Source: Candidatus Sulfopaludibacter sp. SbA3 (GTDB lineage Bacteria > Acidobacteriota > Terriglobia > Bryobacterales > Bryobacteraceae). Taken from it: a stretch of 55,283 bases of DNA. The notes beneath the pieces are model-generated. The model had not been told where the DNA came from, did no database searches, and worked only from the letters and a program-made list of their open reading frames with translations. Below are positions 7,387 through 14,555 of the stretch, piece after piece (positions within the stretch are counted from its first letter, which is position 1; each line of letters opens with the position of its first letter). The DNA lies in NCBI GenBank assembly GCA_945893365.1, contig CAMDED010000034.1, positions 1-55,283 on the forward strand. Direction: 5' to 3'. Position numbers and translations under genes: made by a program.

Positions 7387-8156
7387 TGACCCAAATGCCG
7401 CCGCAAGTCCGCACTGCTTGACCGGATGTGCGCCCTCATCGCAGCGCGGGCCTTGTCACGGTCCCCCGCCCGCAAGGCCCCAAGAATCTTCTTGTGGTCC
7501 TTTATCGACCTGTCCGCGCGCGTCGAAACCGTCTTCGCAATCCAGGCTTGCATCGAACCGCGAATCGTCCCCAACAGGCTGACGAGGATCGGATTCCGCG
7601 CGGCGCGGGCGATGGCCAGATGGAACTGCAAGTCGGCTTCGAGATAGCGCTCGGGTTCAGCCGGAGTGGCTCCGGCAGGCTCTCGTCCGCTAAGGTCTCG
7701 TCCGCTAAGGTCTCGTCCGGTAACGCCTGGTCCGGAAAACGCGTGCTGCATGCCGCCGATCGCCGCCGAAATCGCAGCCAGATCCTCGTCCGTCGCTCTC
7801 TCCGCCGCGAGCGATGCGGTCTCGCATTCGAGCATTAGCCGCGTCTCGATCAGGTCCGCGACCGCTTTGCCGTCAAGCAGCAGGTCCCACTGCATGGCCT
7901 TTTCCAGATAGCGGGACCTCTCCCCGGAAACGAAAGTTCCCTCGCCCCGCTGCGTCTTCAGGATGCCCATCACGGAAAGCGAGCGCAGCGCTTCCCTCAC
8001 CGAGGTGCGTCCAACGCCGAACTGCGCGCATAGTTGCTTCTCGGATGGCACGCGGTCGCCGGGCTTCAGCGCGCCCCTCGAGATCAGGCCGGCCATCTGA
8101 TCGACAATTTCGTCGCTCACCGAAACGCGGGAAACGGGCTTGAGACTTTCGAGCAT
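7383..8156 (-). CDS. FadR-subfamily GntR regulator with FCD domain
   Basis: The 257-aa product has an N-terminal winged helix (SDEIVDQMAGLI, RVPSEKQLCAQFGVGRTSVREALRSL, GILKTQRGEGTFV) and an FCD ligand domain with the metal/ligand residues ADLQFHLAIA...N...H. FCD regulators typically bind small organic acids. It is divergent from the corrinoid operon across 48 bp containing operator-like palindromes, so it probably represses that operon and itself. Residues about 144-160 hold a short SGRDL repeat not expected in the family. An in-frame TTG at 8183 lies inside the operator, so the ATG at 8156 is preferred. It is the only complete gntR of the three copies here. Confidence 0.88.
   Translation of the reverse strand: MLESLKPVSRVSVSDEIVDQMAGLISRGALKPGDRVPSEKQLCAQFGVGRTSVREALRSLSVMGILKTQRGEGTFVSGERSRYLEKAMQWDLLLDGKAVADLIETRLMLECETASLAAERATDEDLAAISAAIGGMQHAFSGPGVTGRDLSGRDLSGREPAGATPAEPERYLEADLQFHLAIARAARNPILVSLLGTIRGSMQAWIAKTVSTRADRSIKDHKKILGALRAGDRDKARAAMRAHIRSSSADLRRHLGQ
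7681..7725. repeat. Three 15-bp tandem repeats inside gntR
   Basis: Units 7681-7695 and 7696-7710 are identical and 7711-7725 differs at two bases. As 15 is a multiple of three, the repeat adds five-residue units (SGRDL-like) without changing frame. It lies in a loop before the ligand-domain helix and could vary in copy number between strains. Confidence 0.85.
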
Positions 8157-8170
8157 TGTGCGATATGCTA

Positions 8171-8201
8171 GCTTGTCAGACAAGCTGACAGGCTGTCAAG
8201 C
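8171..8201. promoter_or_regulatory. Two operator-like palindromes between gntR and the corrinoid operon
   Basis: GCTTGTCAGACAAGC (8171-8185) is a perfect palindrome around a central A and matches the FadR-subfamily consensus TNGTNNNACNA. Directly next to it, TGACA-GGC-TGTCA (8186-8198) is a second palindrome. Read on the minus strand the same stretch holds a TTGACA box. The sites lie 15 bases upstream of the gntR ATG and seven bases before the first operon ATG, ideal for repression of both directions. Confidence 0.7.
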
Positions 8202-8204
8202 TCA

Positions 8205-8816
8205 ATGCCCGTAACCCACGACATCGGACAACGCGTCGAGCTGGTCTCGATGGACGCGCACTGCCAGAACATTACGATCGGCCTCTACCAGCAGTCCGGC
8301 CGCTCGTATTTGGTCCATACCTTCAGCGGGAAAACCGGTGCGGCTGAGCGTATCGATTTCGTCAAGCGCGCCATGGCTACTCTCGGCGAAATGCAGACGG
8401 CGCCGGCGGACTCCGGGCATCTGCGATTTCCCTGCGGAGACAGCCATCTCATGGCAGTCCGGCGCCTGTTTCTTGAAGCGGTTAAACTGCCTTCGTCCGA
8501 AGAGTGTCCGGTCCGCCCGCTGTTTATCTTCGACCGCAAGTCAAACGAGGAAGTGCGCGTACGGAGTCTCGGTTCGGGCGCGTACGAAGTAGAGGCCGGC
8601 CCGCGCGCCGAAGCGGTTGCCGGGGGGCTCGCGAAACTCGGTCATCTGAATGCCGCCGAGGGCGCCACGACCCGTGTGTATTTTCCCTGCGGCCAGTCGC
8701 ACGATGCCTTGATCGGACTGCTCCTCTACCGTGCTTTGAACGTCCGCGCCGCGGTCCGTGAGATGGAATTGGCCGCGAGCCGCGGCATGCTCGTCGCGCC
8801 CAGCGCGCAGAGGTAA
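8205..8816 (+). CDS. Unknown protein with two FPCGxSH motifs, first gene of the corrinoid operon
   Basis: The 203-aa product is not recognised. It has an internal duplication: HLRFPCGDSH (72-81) and RVYFPCGQSH (157-166), each followed by a helix of similar pattern (LMAVRRLFLEAVKL; DALIGLLLYRALNV). The paired Cys-His could bind a metal or a corrinoid, or act as a redox or methyl-carrying thiol; this is speculation. No signal peptide or membrane segment is seen, so it is cytoplasmic. It opens the methyl-transfer operon and is the gene nearest the GntR operators, which suggests a role specific to the pathway's substrate or to its control. Confidence 0.75.
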   Translation: MPVTHDIGQRVELVSMDAHCQNITIGLYQQSGRSYLVHTFSGKTGAAERIDFVKRAMATLGEMQTAPADSGHLRFPCGDSHLMAVRRLFLEAVKLPSSEECPVRPLFIFDRKSNEEVRVRSLGSGAYEVEAGPRAEAVAGGLAKLGHLNAAEGATTRVYFPCGQSHDALIGLLLYRALNVRAAVREMELAASRGMLVAPSAQR

Positions 8817-8842
8817 TAAAGTGAATGACAGGGTGAACCACA

Positions 8843-9862
8843 ATGAACAGCCGTGATCGCGTCCTGGCGGCCCTTCGCCTCGAACCGGTAGATCGCACGC
8901 CCGTATGCAATCCGACTTCCGTCGCTACGGTCGAGCTCATGGACCTCGCCGACGCCCCGTTTCCCGACGCCAACCGCATCCCCGAGCTGATGGCGCGCCT
9001 AGCCGAAACCAGCTATACCGAGCTCGGCTTCGATACCATCATGCCGGTGTTCAGCATCATTCAGGAATCCTCCGCGCTCGGCTGCAGGATCCAGTGGGAG
9101 CAGAAGGATAACTGGCCCACCGTAAAGATGCGCGAGCCCATCTGGGAGACGCCGGACGACATCCGTATCCCGGCCGATTTCCTCACTCATCCGGACACGC
9201 GCTGCGTTATCGACGCCATCAAATTGCTCCGCAAGCGCTACGGCAACGAAGTCGCGATCATCGGCAAGACCATGGGACCCTGGTCGCTCGGCTACCACTG
9301 TTTCGGGGTCGAGCCGTTCCTGCTCCTGTCGCTTGACGACCCCGGAAAAACCAAGCTCTGTCTCGATCGCATGAAGGAGGCGACCGTGCAATTCGGCCTT
9401 GCTCAGATCGAAGCCGGCGCCGATGCGCTCACGCTCCCCGACCACGCAACCGGCGATCTGGTAAGCGCCGAATACTACGAACGGTACCTCGTGGACGTCC
9501 ATAAGGAGTTCGCCGAACGGCTGCCGATCCCGCTCATTCTGCACATCTGCGGGCGTACGGTGGACCGCATGCCATTCATTGCGCAGACAGGCATGGCGGC
9601 GTTCCACTATGACTCGAAGAACCAGCCGGCGGAGTCGATGGAAGCGGTGAATGGCCGCGTCGCGCTGGTAGGGAACATCAACAACCCCGAGACGCTGTTC
9701 TCGAAGGGTGCGGCGGAAGTGCGAGCCGAAGTGTACAAGAATCTGAACGCCCGTGTGAACCTGGTGGGCCCCGAGTGCGCGATCCCGCTCCAGACGGCGA
9801 TCGAGAATCTGAAGGAGATTCCGAAAGCCGTGCGGGACTGGCATCGGGAACGGGCGGCCTGA
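8843..9862 (+). CDS. UroD-like corrinoid methyltransferase (MtaA/CmuA family)
   Basis: The 339-aa product starts MNSRDRVLAALRLEPVDRTPV, the typical opening of MtaA/CmuA-type methyltransferases in the uroporphyrinogen decarboxylase superfamily. The Zn ligands are His234 and Cys236 (LILHICG) and Cys312 (GPECAIPLQ). Such enzymes move a methyl group between a thiol or substrate and a corrinoid protein. True UroD is unlikely because the HxC...C zinc motif is present and the next gene encodes a corrinoid protein. The methyl donor cannot be read from sequence; O-methyl aromatics, methylamines, betaines and methyl thiols are possible. Confidence 0.85.
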   Translation: MNSRDRVLAALRLEPVDRTPVCNPTSVATVELMDLADAPFPDANRIPELMARLAETSYTELGFDTIMPVFSIIQESSALGCRIQWEQKDNWPTVKMREPIWETPDDIRIPADFLTHPDTRCVIDAIKLLRKRYGNEVAIIGKTMGPWSLGYHCFGVEPFLLLSLDDPGKTKLCLDRMKEATVQFGLAQIEAGADALTLPDHATGDLVSAEYYERYLVDVHKEFAERLPIPLILHICGRTVDRMPFIAQTGMAAFHYDSKNQPAESMEAVNGRVALVGNINNPETLFSKGAAEVRAEVYKNLNARVNLVGPECAIPLQTAIENLKEIPKAVRDWHRERAA

Positions 9863-9871
9863 GGCGAAAAC

Positions 9872-10627
9872 ATGGCGGAAATCGCGGATATTTCAAACGA
9901 ATTCATCCGGCAGGAAATCGATGAGTTCATCGAACGGGCGGACGAGCGCGAGCGAATCATCAGTCTTTTCTCCCGGTCGAGCCCCGGGATGCAGGCCATC
10001 GCGGCCGCGCTGATCGACGGCGATAACGAGCTGGTCGACGAGCTTACCCAAGCGGCTCTCGCGGCTGGCGCCGAGGCGCTCGAAGTGATGGACTACGGGC
10101 TCATCGCGGGCATGGCGATTGTCGGCGTGAAGTTCCGTCAGAATTTCATCTTCGTTCCGGAAGTGCTGGCGTGCGCCCGCGCCATGAAAGCCGGAATGAA
10201 GCACATCGATCCGATCCTCTCCGCCTCGGGCATCGAGCCGCTTGGAAAGGTCGTGATGGGCACCGTGAAGGGCGACCTGCACGATATCGGCAAGAACCTC
10301 TGCATCATGATGTTGAGGGGCGCCGGTTTCGAAGTGATCGACCTCGGCGTCGATACTTCGTCCGACGCCTTCATCGACGCGGTGGAGCGGCATCAGGCGC
10401 ACCTCATGGGAATGTCCGCGCTCTTGACCACGACGATGCCGAACATGGGCAAAACCATCGATGCGTTTATCGATGCCGATCTCCGCGACGGCGTGAAGAT
10501 CATGGTCGGCGGCGCTCCCGTCACGCAGGAGTTTGCCGACGATATGGGCGCCGACGGGTACGGAAAGGACGCGCTCGCCTGCGTGGCGCTGGCGAAGAAG
10601 CTGTTAGGCGTGGAGTCGCGCACGTGA
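9872..10627 (+). CDS. Corrinoid protein (MtaC/MtbC/MtgC type)
   Basis: The 251-aa product has a helical B12-cap domain (about 20-115) and a Rossmann-type cobalamin domain with D135-LHDIG (the DxHxxG motif giving the cobalt ligand His137), S182-A-L and GG at about 213-214. It would carry the methyl group on cobalt between the UroD-like and pterin-type methyltransferases of this operon. The N-terminal 30 residues are acidic and slightly longer than usual. The start lies nine bases after the previous stop, and its stop overlaps the next GTG start. Confidence 0.92.
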   Translation: MAEIADISNEFIRQEIDEFIERADERERIISLFSRSSPGMQAIAAALIDGDNELVDELTQAALAAGAEALEVMDYGLIAGMAIVGVKFRQNFIFVPEVLACARAMKAGMKHIDPILSASGIEPLGKVVMGTVKGDLHDIGKNLCIMMLRGAGFEVIDLGVDTSSDAFIDAVERHQAHLMGMSALLTTTMPNMGKTIDAFIDADLRDGVKIMVGGAPVTQEFADDMGADGYGKDALACVALAKKLLGVESRT

Positions 10628-10851
10628 AAGCCGAGTACCAGAAGCGCCTGGTGCAGATCGCGGAGATTTTCGAGGGAATCGCCGCCCATGCCACCGAATC
10701 GGCGCGCGAACGCTGCCCGTACAAGAACCGCCGCGACGAGTGCACCGCGGCCTTCGGATGCCGTAACCAGCGCAAGCCGCCTGTGGCGGGCGGCCTGCTG
10801 CTGTGCCGGGGCGACGACAAGCTCGACTACCGCGCCGCCTGGCAGCTCTGA
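10624..10851 (+). CDS. Small Cys-rich protein in the corrinoid operon
   Basis: The 75-aa product begins at a GTG overlapping the stop of the corrinoid gene (GTGA). It has a helical N-terminus (YQKRLVQIAEIFEGIAAHA) and a basic Cys cluster: RCPYKNRRDECTAAFGCRNQ, then LLLCRGDDKLDYRAAW. Four Cys with this spacing suggest a Zn or Fe-S site. I do not know a named family. The coupling to the corrinoid protein and its place before the reactivase suggest help with cofactor loading, reduction or complex assembly. This is inference. Confidence 0.7.
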   Translation: MKAEYQKRLVQIAEIFEGIAAHATESARERCPYKNRRDECTAAFGCRNQRKPPVAGGLLLCRGDDKLDYRAAWQL

Positions 10852-10986
10852 CGTGTTCCTCCCTAGCCGGGCCGCGCGCGTAAGAACCCGTGAATCCCTA
10901 CCGTCCGGCGATTTCTCCCGCACCCGGCGAGAGCCCTTCCAGCATTCGCCCATCCTACCCAAACATCCGCAAGCAGGCAATCCGAA

Positions 10987-12483
10987 ATGACCCTCTTCGA
11001 CTGCGCCGATCAGCTTGCGTTGCGGGTCCCCACCTCCTGCGGCCGCGCCGGGCACTGCCACGAATGCGTCGTCGAAGTCACGCGCGGCCTCGAATCTCTG
11101 TCCCCGAAATCCGGCGACGAGGCCTTTCTTCGCGGCAATTACCGCCTTGCGTGCCAGGCGTTTCTGTTGGGCGAGCCGTCGGACGTAGCGTTCTCACTCC
11201 TCCGCCGCTCGCCGAAGATCCTGACCGGTTCCGTGTCCTCGGGGCCGGTCGAGTGCGACGGGCGCGCGGGCTACGGAATCGCGATGGACCTGGGCACCAC
11301 CACCGTCGTCCTGGAACTGGTCGACCTGCGAACGGGAGCCACCGTCTACCAGAGTTCCTTCGACAACCCGCAGCGCTTCGGCGGCAGCGACGTCATGCAT
11401 CGCATCTCCTACGACGGCGGCCCGTTTCGCGGAGAGCTTCAGAAAGCCATCATCGGAGCCGTCAACGGAGAGATCCGCGAGTTGTGCCGCGACCTTGGGA
11501 TCGCGCGGCGCGAGATTGTCGAAGCCATGGTGGCCGGCAACTCGACGATGCGGGATTTGTTCTTCGGCCTCGACGTCCAGCCGATCGGGCAGCGTCCCTA
11601 CAAGTCCATCACCGAGGCGCGCGAGACCACGGCGCTTGAAGAACCGGCGCATCGCCTCGGCATCCTGGCAGATCCCCAGGCTCGGATCATGAGTCCGCCG
11701 CTCGTGGCAAGCCATGTTGGAGCCGACACCTCGGCCGCGCTGATCGCGATCGGCATCGAGTCGCGGCGCGAGATCGTGATGCTGGTCGACGTGGGCACGA
11801 ACACCGAGGTCGTCGTGGGGAACTCCGAACGCATGATGGCCGCGTCCTGCCCCGCCGGGCCGGCGTTTGAAGGCGGCCTCGTCCGCTACGGCATGCCGGG
11901 CGGGGATGGCGCGATCGAGTCGGCGGAGTTCGCCGGTGGCAGCCTGGAATACCGTGTGATCGGCGGCGGCGAGCCCCGCGGAATCTGCGGCTCCGGCCTC
12001 ATCGACATTCTGGCCGAGCTGCGCCGCCATGAGCAGATGACGCCCAAAGGCGTGTTCTCCGCGAAGCGCCGCGAGATCGCCGTCGCACCCGCCTTCGGAA
12101 TTACCCTCTCTCGCGAAGACGCGAGCAACCTCGCCCAGGCGAAAGCCGCCAACTTTTGCGGCCAGGCGATCGTAATGCGGAAATTCGGCGTGACGCCCAA
12201 GGGCATTTCGAAGCTCTATCTCGCGGGCGGGTTCGCCAACTACGTCAACGTTCGAAACGCCATCGGGATCGGCTTCCTCGCGCCGGTTCCCGAAGAGCGA
12301 ATCGCGAAGATCGGCAACGCGTCCTTGCAGGGCGCGAAGGAACTGCTGCTGTCCGAACGGAAGAGGAAGCTGGCCGAAACGATCGTGCGGCGCATTGAAC
12401 ACGTCGAGCTTGAAACGCAGCCGGACTTCTTCGATCTGTTCGTCGAGGGTTGCCAGTTCAAGCCCATGCCTTCCGGCGATTGA
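10987..12483 (+). CDS. Reductive activator of corrinoid enzymes (2Fe-2S plus ASKHA ATPase)
   Basis: The 498-aa product carries C18-x5-C24-x2-C27...C56, a plant-type 2Fe-2S pattern, followed by an ASKHA ATPase (DUF4445-like) with DLGTTTVVLEL at about 101, DVGTNTEVVVG, AGPAFEGG, GSGLIDILAEL and YLAGGFANYV. RACE proteins use ATP to reduce inactivated Co(II) corrinoid to Co(I). The Fe-S domain starts only 17 residues before the first ligand, so the beta hairpin usually preceding it is missing. I looked upstream in all frames and found none: a stop lies at 10891-10893 and this ATG is the only start. About 135 bp separate it from the small gene before it. Confidence 0.9.
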   Translation: MTLFDCADQLALRVPTSCGRAGHCHECVVEVTRGLESLSPKSGDEAFLRGNYRLACQAFLLGEPSDVAFSLLRRSPKILTGSVSSGPVECDGRAGYGIAMDLGTTTVVLELVDLRTGATVYQSSFDNPQRFGGSDVMHRISYDGGPFRGELQKAIIGAVNGEIRELCRDLGIARREIVEAMVAGNSTMRDLFFGLDVQPIGQRPYKSITEARETTALEEPAHRLGILADPQARIMSPPLVASHVGADTSAALIAIGIESRREIVMLVDVGTNTEVVVGNSERMMAASCPAGPAFEGGLVRYGMPGGDGAIESAEFAGGSLEYRVIGGGEPRGICGSGLIDILAELRRHEQMTPKGVFSAKRREIAVAPAFGITLSREDASNLAQAKAANFCGQAIVMRKFGVTPKGISKLYLAGGFANYVNVRNAIGIGFLAPVPEERIAKIGNASLQGAKELLLSERKRKLAETIVRRIEHVELETQPDFFDLFVEGCQFKPMPSGD

Positions 12484-12492
12484 AAGGACCCT

Positions 12493-13515
12493 ATGAAGCT
12501 TAACGGCGCGGACTTTGTCATCATCGGAGAAAACATCCACACCACGCGCATGGTGTTGCGAAACGGGAAGCTGGTCGTAACCGCCCCCGGAGGATCGGAA
12601 GCTGTCCGCTACGTCTCGGCCGCGGGCGAAACGCGATTCCTCCCAATCCCCGAAGCGTTCAAGCGCACGCAAGACTACGGCGAGGGCCGGATAAAACACG
12701 TGAAGATCGCGATTCACGATGCCATGGCCGGAGGCTTCGAAGGACTGGAGTACCTTCGCGCGCTCGTCGGCCGCCAGTCCGCGGCCGGCGCCGGCGCCGA
12801 TTTCCTCGATCTCAACGTGGACGAAGTATCGCTTCGTCCCGCCGAACAGATCGACGCCATGCGGTGGCTGGTCGAAACCATCCAGTCGATGACGGACATC
12901 CCGGTCGCCGTCGACTCCTCGAATCTCGAAACCATCGTCGCCGGTCTCGACGCCGCCCGCGGCCGCGCGCTGCTGAACTCCGCGTCCCTCGAACGAATCG
13001 GCGCGCTGGAGATCGCGGCCAGCCGCGGAATTCCGGTCGTAGTGACGGCGGCGGGCGAGAAAGGGATGCCGCAAGACGACCTGGAGCGCGTTGCGAACGC
13101 TTCACGCATGGTGGATGCGGCCCTCGAATTGGGCATCGCGAAATCGGATCTCTACGTGGACGCGCTGGTGTTCCCCATTTCGGTCGACAGCCAGTTTGGC
13201 ATCCATTGTTTCGATGCGATTCGCGCCCTTCGTGCGAAGTACGGCCCCGAGATCCACATTACGGGCGGATTGAGCAATGTGTCGTTCGGCCTGCCCTGCC
13301 GGCGTGTCATCAACGATGTGTTCATCAACCTCGCCGTCGCCGCGGGAGCCGACAGCGGCATTGTCGATCCGGTGGCGACAGACGTCCGGCGAGTGTTTAC
13401 GCTCGACAAACAGGCGCGCCCGTACCAGCTCGCCGAGGATATGCTTCTCGGCCGCGACCGCAACTGCAAGAGCTTCCTCCGGGCCTATCGAAAGGGAGAA
13501 CTGGGAGTCGCCTAA
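12493..13515 (+). CDS. Pterin-binding methyltransferase (MetH/AcsE/MtvA-like)
   Basis: The 340-aa product is a TIM-barrel dihydropteroate-synthase-like protein: FVIIGENIHTTR, GADFLDLNVDEVS, PVAVDSSNLETI, LLNSASLE and HITGGLSNVSFGLP are the pterin-binding strands of MetH and acetogen methyltransferases. It would pass the methyl group from the corrinoid protein to tetrahydrofolate. An insertion at about 20-50 (MVLRNGKLVV...AAGETRFLPI) after the first strand is typical of this subfamily rather than of folP. The start is ten bases after the reactivase gene and its stop overlaps the next gene (TAATG). Confidence 0.9.
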   Translation: MKLNGADFVIIGENIHTTRMVLRNGKLVVTAPGGSEAVRYVSAAGETRFLPIPEAFKRTQDYGEGRIKHVKIAIHDAMAGGFEGLEYLRALVGRQSAAGAGADFLDLNVDEVSLRPAEQIDAMRWLVETIQSMTDIPVAVDSSNLETIVAGLDAARGRALLNSASLERIGALEIAASRGIPVVVTAAGEKGMPQDDLERVANASRMVDAALELGIAKSDLYVDALVFPISVDSQFGIHCFDAIRALRAKYGPEIHITGGLSNVSFGLPCRRVINDVFINLAVAAGADSGIVDPVATDVRRVFTLDKQARPYQLAEDMLLGRDRNCKSFLRAYRKGELGVA

Positions 13516-13781
13516 TGACGCAATATCAAATCCTGTATTGGAAAGGCATTCCGGCTCAAGTGAAAGTCCACGAAGCCGGAAAGCGGCCCGTCTCACGGCA
13601 GTTACCCGAGCGCTTCCAGATCGAGATCGACCGGATCGCGATGCGGGAGGGCCTCGCCGGCACCGATGCCTATCTCGAACAGTGGCACTGGACACCCAGG
13701 CAGGAGCGTGAAGGCAATGCGGACGAGATCGCCGATGCGCTTGTCCGGGAATTGTGCGACGCCCGGGCGTCGGACGCCTGA
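13515..13781 (+). CDS. Virulence-factor-domain (PF13769-like) small protein
   Basis: The 88-aa product (MTQYQILYWKGIPAQVKVHE and onward) resembles the small family named virulence factor in Pfam. From memory, it recurs as the last gene of methyltransferase and folate-C1 clusters in rhizobia and others; the name is historical. It is soluble and basic, with no catalytic motif that I can see. The start overlaps the stop of the pterin methyltransferase gene, so it belongs to the same operon and probably to the same methyl-transfer complex. Confidence 0.7.
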   Translation: MTQYQILYWKGIPAQVKVHEAGKRPVSRQLPERFQIEIDRIAMREGLAGTDAYLEQWHWTPRQEREGNADEIADALVRELCDARASDA

Positions 13782-13812
13782 TCAAGAGGCAAAAAAGGGT
13801 GGTCTTGAAATC

Positions 13813-13841
13813 GTGACAACGATGCCTGTTTTCGATAGAGT
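13813..13841 (+). promoter_or_regulatory. Candidate promoter of the VapBC-like pair
   Basis: GTGACA (13813-13818) and TAGAGT (13836-13841) are 17 bases apart in the gap after the corrinoid operon. A purine-rich ribosome region (GAGAGGAAGAGAGAAGG) follows before the ATG at 13880. Confidence 0.45.
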
Positions 13842-13879
13842 AAAGTATTGGAGAGAGGAAGAGAGAAGGATTCGCAACC

Positions 13880-14125
13880 ATGACCATCACTCTGAACGAG
13901 GAACAGACTCGCCTTCTTTCCGAGGTAGTTAAAGCGGGTGGCGCTCGGTCGACCGAAGAAGCGGTCGACCGAGCGGTGCGCGCCCTCCATTCATCTGCTA
14001 CAACCGGGAAACCTGTCTATCAACAGGTGGACAACCTGGCCGACCTCTTTGCAAAATCCCCATTTCGCGGCCTCGATATGATTTTTGAGCGGGATAAGGA
14101 TGTCGGCAGGGATGTCTCTCTGTGA
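13880..14125 (+). CDS. Antitoxin of a VapBC-like pair
   Basis: The 81-aa product begins MTITLNEEQTRLLSEVVKAG and continues RSTEEAVDRAVRALH, a short ribbon-helix-helix DNA-binding domain of the ParD/CopG kind. The C-terminal half (NLADLFAKSPFRGLDMIFERDKD) looks like a toxin-wrapping tail typical of PIN-toxin partners. The stop overlaps the toxin's GTG start. It should neutralise the toxin and repress the operon. Confidence 0.82.
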   Translation: MTITLNEEQTRLLSEVVKAGGARSTEEAVDRAVRALHSSATTGKPVYQQVDNLADLFAKSPFRGLDMIFERDKDVGRDVSL

Positions 14126-14547
14126 ACGGCTATCTTGTCGATACGAACGTCCTTTCCGAACTGACCAGACCTTTCCCCGAACCGCACGTAGAAAATTTCC
14201 TTCGTCAGTCTAAAGGCCGCGTTTTTGTAAGCGTATTGTCCATCGGAGAAATTCGCAAGGGCATTGCGTCTTTGCCAGTGAGCAACCGGCGCGCGGCTCT
14301 TGCGGACTGGCTCGACAATGAAATCATGCCCTGGTTCGCGAATCGTGTTTTGCCCGTCACGCTGGCTATCGCAGAATACTGGGGGGACCTCGCTGCGCAG
14401 TCGAAGGTGAAAGGCCACGCGCGCCCCGTCGTAGATGCCATTCTCGGGGCCACCGCCGTTAAGCATGATTTGGTTCTCGCGACGCGTAACGTCAGGGACT
14501 ACGAAGAGTTAGGCGTTACGCTTCTGAATCCCTGGGAAGCCGCTTGA
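14122..14547 (+). CDS. PIN-domain toxin (VapC/FitB type)
   Basis: The 141-aa product has the acidic PIN residues: Asp7 in YLVDTNVLSEL, Glu43 in SIGEIRKGI, Asp105 in RPVVDAILGATA and the late TRNVRDYE (Asp126). PIN toxins cleave RNA, often tRNA or rRNA. It starts at a GTG inside the antitoxin stop. The FitB-like features (long middle helix, ending LNPW) are clear. The gene runs toward the HEPN-type genes on the other strand. Confidence 0.9.
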   Translation: MNGYLVDTNVLSELTRPFPEPHVENFLRQSKGRVFVSVLSIGEIRKGIASLPVSNRRAALADWLDNEIMPWFANRVLPVTLAIAEYWGDLAAQSKVKGHARPVVDAILGATAVKHDLVLATRNVRDYEELGVTLLNPWEAA

Positions 14548-14555
14548 AGAATAGG

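Noticed and set aside
7681-7725. Short repeats considered as a CRISPR array
   Set aside because: Units are 15 bp without spacers, in frame inside gntR.
8157-8183. TTG start extending gntR by nine residues
   Set aside because: The codon lies inside the operator palindrome and the ATG at 8156 starts just before the DNA-binding domain.
11194-13074. Long minus-strand reading frame (626 codons) opposite the reactivase and pterin methyltransferase genes
   Set aside because: It is an antisense shadow caused by GC-rich third positions. It has no family pattern, is very rich in Arg/His/Asp, and both opposite genes are clear.
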